From: Actinomycetes bacterium
GTDB lineage: Bacteria; Actinomycetota; Acidimicrobiia; Acidimicrobiales; Palsa-688
Length of the DNA stretch: 5,649 bases
NCBI GenBank assembly: GCA_021821705.1
Contig: JAKACE010000141.1
Span: forward strand, 1-5,649
Direction: 5' to 3'
Shown: positions 4,934 through 5,649 of the stretch, piece after piece
Layout of the letters: each line of letters starts with the position of its first letter
Position numbering within the stretch: position 1 is the stretch's first letter
The notes under the pieces: generated by a model
What the model was told of the DNA's origin: nothing
What the model saw: the letters and a program-made list of their open reading frames with translations, nothing else
Databases searched by the model: none
Made by a program: the position numbers and the translations under genes

Positions 4934-5649
4934 GTGACTGACGTAGCTCTTGTCGGACTGGGCCCGTGGGGCTTGTGTGCCTTGGAGCGCTTCATCGACG
5001 CGGCGCGCCGTGCTCCACTGGCCGGCCTGACCCTGCACATCATCGAGCCTGGGCGTCCCGGCGGGGGGGTGTTCTCCGCCGACCAGCCCGACTACATGGT
5101 CCTGAACACCCCGTGCGGGCAGCACTCGATGTACCCGTTCCCCGAGTTGCCCGGGGAGCGCCGTCTTGGGACCGGCTTTTTCGAGTGGGCCACCGGCCGC
5201 GGCTACAGGTGGCGGGGCACCGACTGCGTCACGCAAGGGCCGGGCGAGCCGGTGGGCCCGCACGACTTCCTCCCCAGGCGGCTGATGGGCGAGTACCTGG
5301 AGTGGGCCTACGAGGTCCTCGTCGAAGAGGCGCCAGCCAATGTCAGGCTGGTCCGTTACCGTACGGTGGCTACCGACATCGAGCCACGTGGCGACGGCGA
5401 GCTGGTGCACCTGCGCAATGGTGAGGTTGTTTTCGCAGACCACGTGCTGATCACGGCCGGGCACATGCAGGAGACCGACGCCGGCCCCGCCGCAGCACCC
5501 GCCGGCACGGCCAGCCCGTACCCTGTGGAGAGTTACCTGAACAACCTGCGCCCCGGACAGAGGGTGGCCATCGAAGGCATGGGCCTTGTGGCCCTGGACG
5601 TCGTCACGGCCATGACGATCGGGCTCGGCGGTCGTTACACCGACGAAGG
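4934..5649 (+). CDS. FAD/NAD(P)-binding oxidoreductase, partial (3' end missing)
   Basis: The 238 visible residues belong to a two-dinucleotide-binding flavoprotein. An N-terminal FAD-binding Rossmann motif, VALVGLGPWGLCALERF, has the GxGxxG glycines at 8, 10 and 13, and E38 (LHIIEP) would hold the ribose. YMVLNTPCGQHSMYPF (54-69) and DFLPRRLMGEYLEWAYE are typical of the FAD-NAD(P)-binding family Pfam calls NAD_binding_9, which is related to amine N-hydroxylases and flavin monooxygenases. A second dinucleotide motif, IEGMGLVALDVVTAM, starts near residue 213. Family members are commonly about 500-650 residues, so over half is probably missing. An in-frame TGA at 4925-4927 rules out starts further upstream, and AAGG lies 9 nt before GTG 4934. 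It is divergent from the adenylation gene; oxidation of an amino acid or carrier-bound product is possible but unproven. Confidence 0.8.
   Translation, partial: MTDVALVGLGPWGLCALERFIDAARRAPLAGLTLHIIEPGRPGGGVFSADQPDYMVLNTPCGQHSMYPFPELPGERRLGTGFFEWATGRGYRWRGTDCVTQGPGEPVGPHDFLPRRLMGEYLEWAYEVLVEEAPANVRLVRYRTVATDIEPRGDGELVHLRNGEVVFADHVLITAGHMQETDAGPAAAPAGTASPYPVESYLNNLRPGQRVAIEGMGLVALDVVTAMTIGLGGRYTDE

Noticed and set aside
4544..5464. 306-codon minus-strand open frame through the divergent gap and the flavoprotein gene.
   Set aside because: It is antisense to the flavoprotein with no recognisable domain. Its lower part is the adenylation region read in the wrong frame.
2251..5649. Possibility that the locus is a toxin-antitoxin, phage-defence or CRISPR system.
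   Set aside because: No matching domain, array or paired small gene was found; the motifs are those of carrier-protein biosynthesis.

Overview
The window is GC-rich throughout, uses GTG starts, and encodes AhpC and AhpD proteins that closely resemble the actinobacterial (Mycobacterium/Streptomyces) forms. Two genes (oxyR, acpS) appear to have leaderless starts. This points to a high-GC actinobacterium; I cannot place it below phylum.

Left third (1-2131) is a peroxide-defence module: ahpD (minus, cut by the left edge) directly after ahpC (minus), divergent from oxyR (plus). OxyR keeps both redox cysteines. The 130-bp gap between ahpC and oxyR holds two back-to-back promoter candidates whose -35 elements are identical and form one palindrome, plus repeats that could be OxyR sites.

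Right two thirds (2242-5649) looks like the edge of a small carrier-protein-based biosynthetic locus. acpS (AcpS-type phosphopantetheinyl transferase, plus) is followed 17 bp later by a small acyl carrier protein (plus). A convergent stand-alone NRPS-type adenylation domain follows (minus), with two hairpins between the convergent genes. Divergent from the adenylation gene, across a 275-bp gap, is an FAD/NAD(P)-binding oxidoreductase (plus, cut by the right edge). A simple reading is that AcpS arms the carrier protein, the adenylation enzyme loads an amino acid onto it in trans, and the flavoprotein oxidises the tethered or released product. Each family call rests on motifs; the pathway is inference and no product can be named.

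Main oddities: the adenylation frame stays open and coding-like for 66 codons upstream of its first legal start; it carries a perfect 18-bp in-frame tandem duplication; the carrier protein has SSH instead of DSL at the phosphopantetheine site; and a 23-bp imperfect tandem repeat spans the oxyR stop codon. I found no rRNA, tRNA, CRISPR array, insertion sequence or attachment site.
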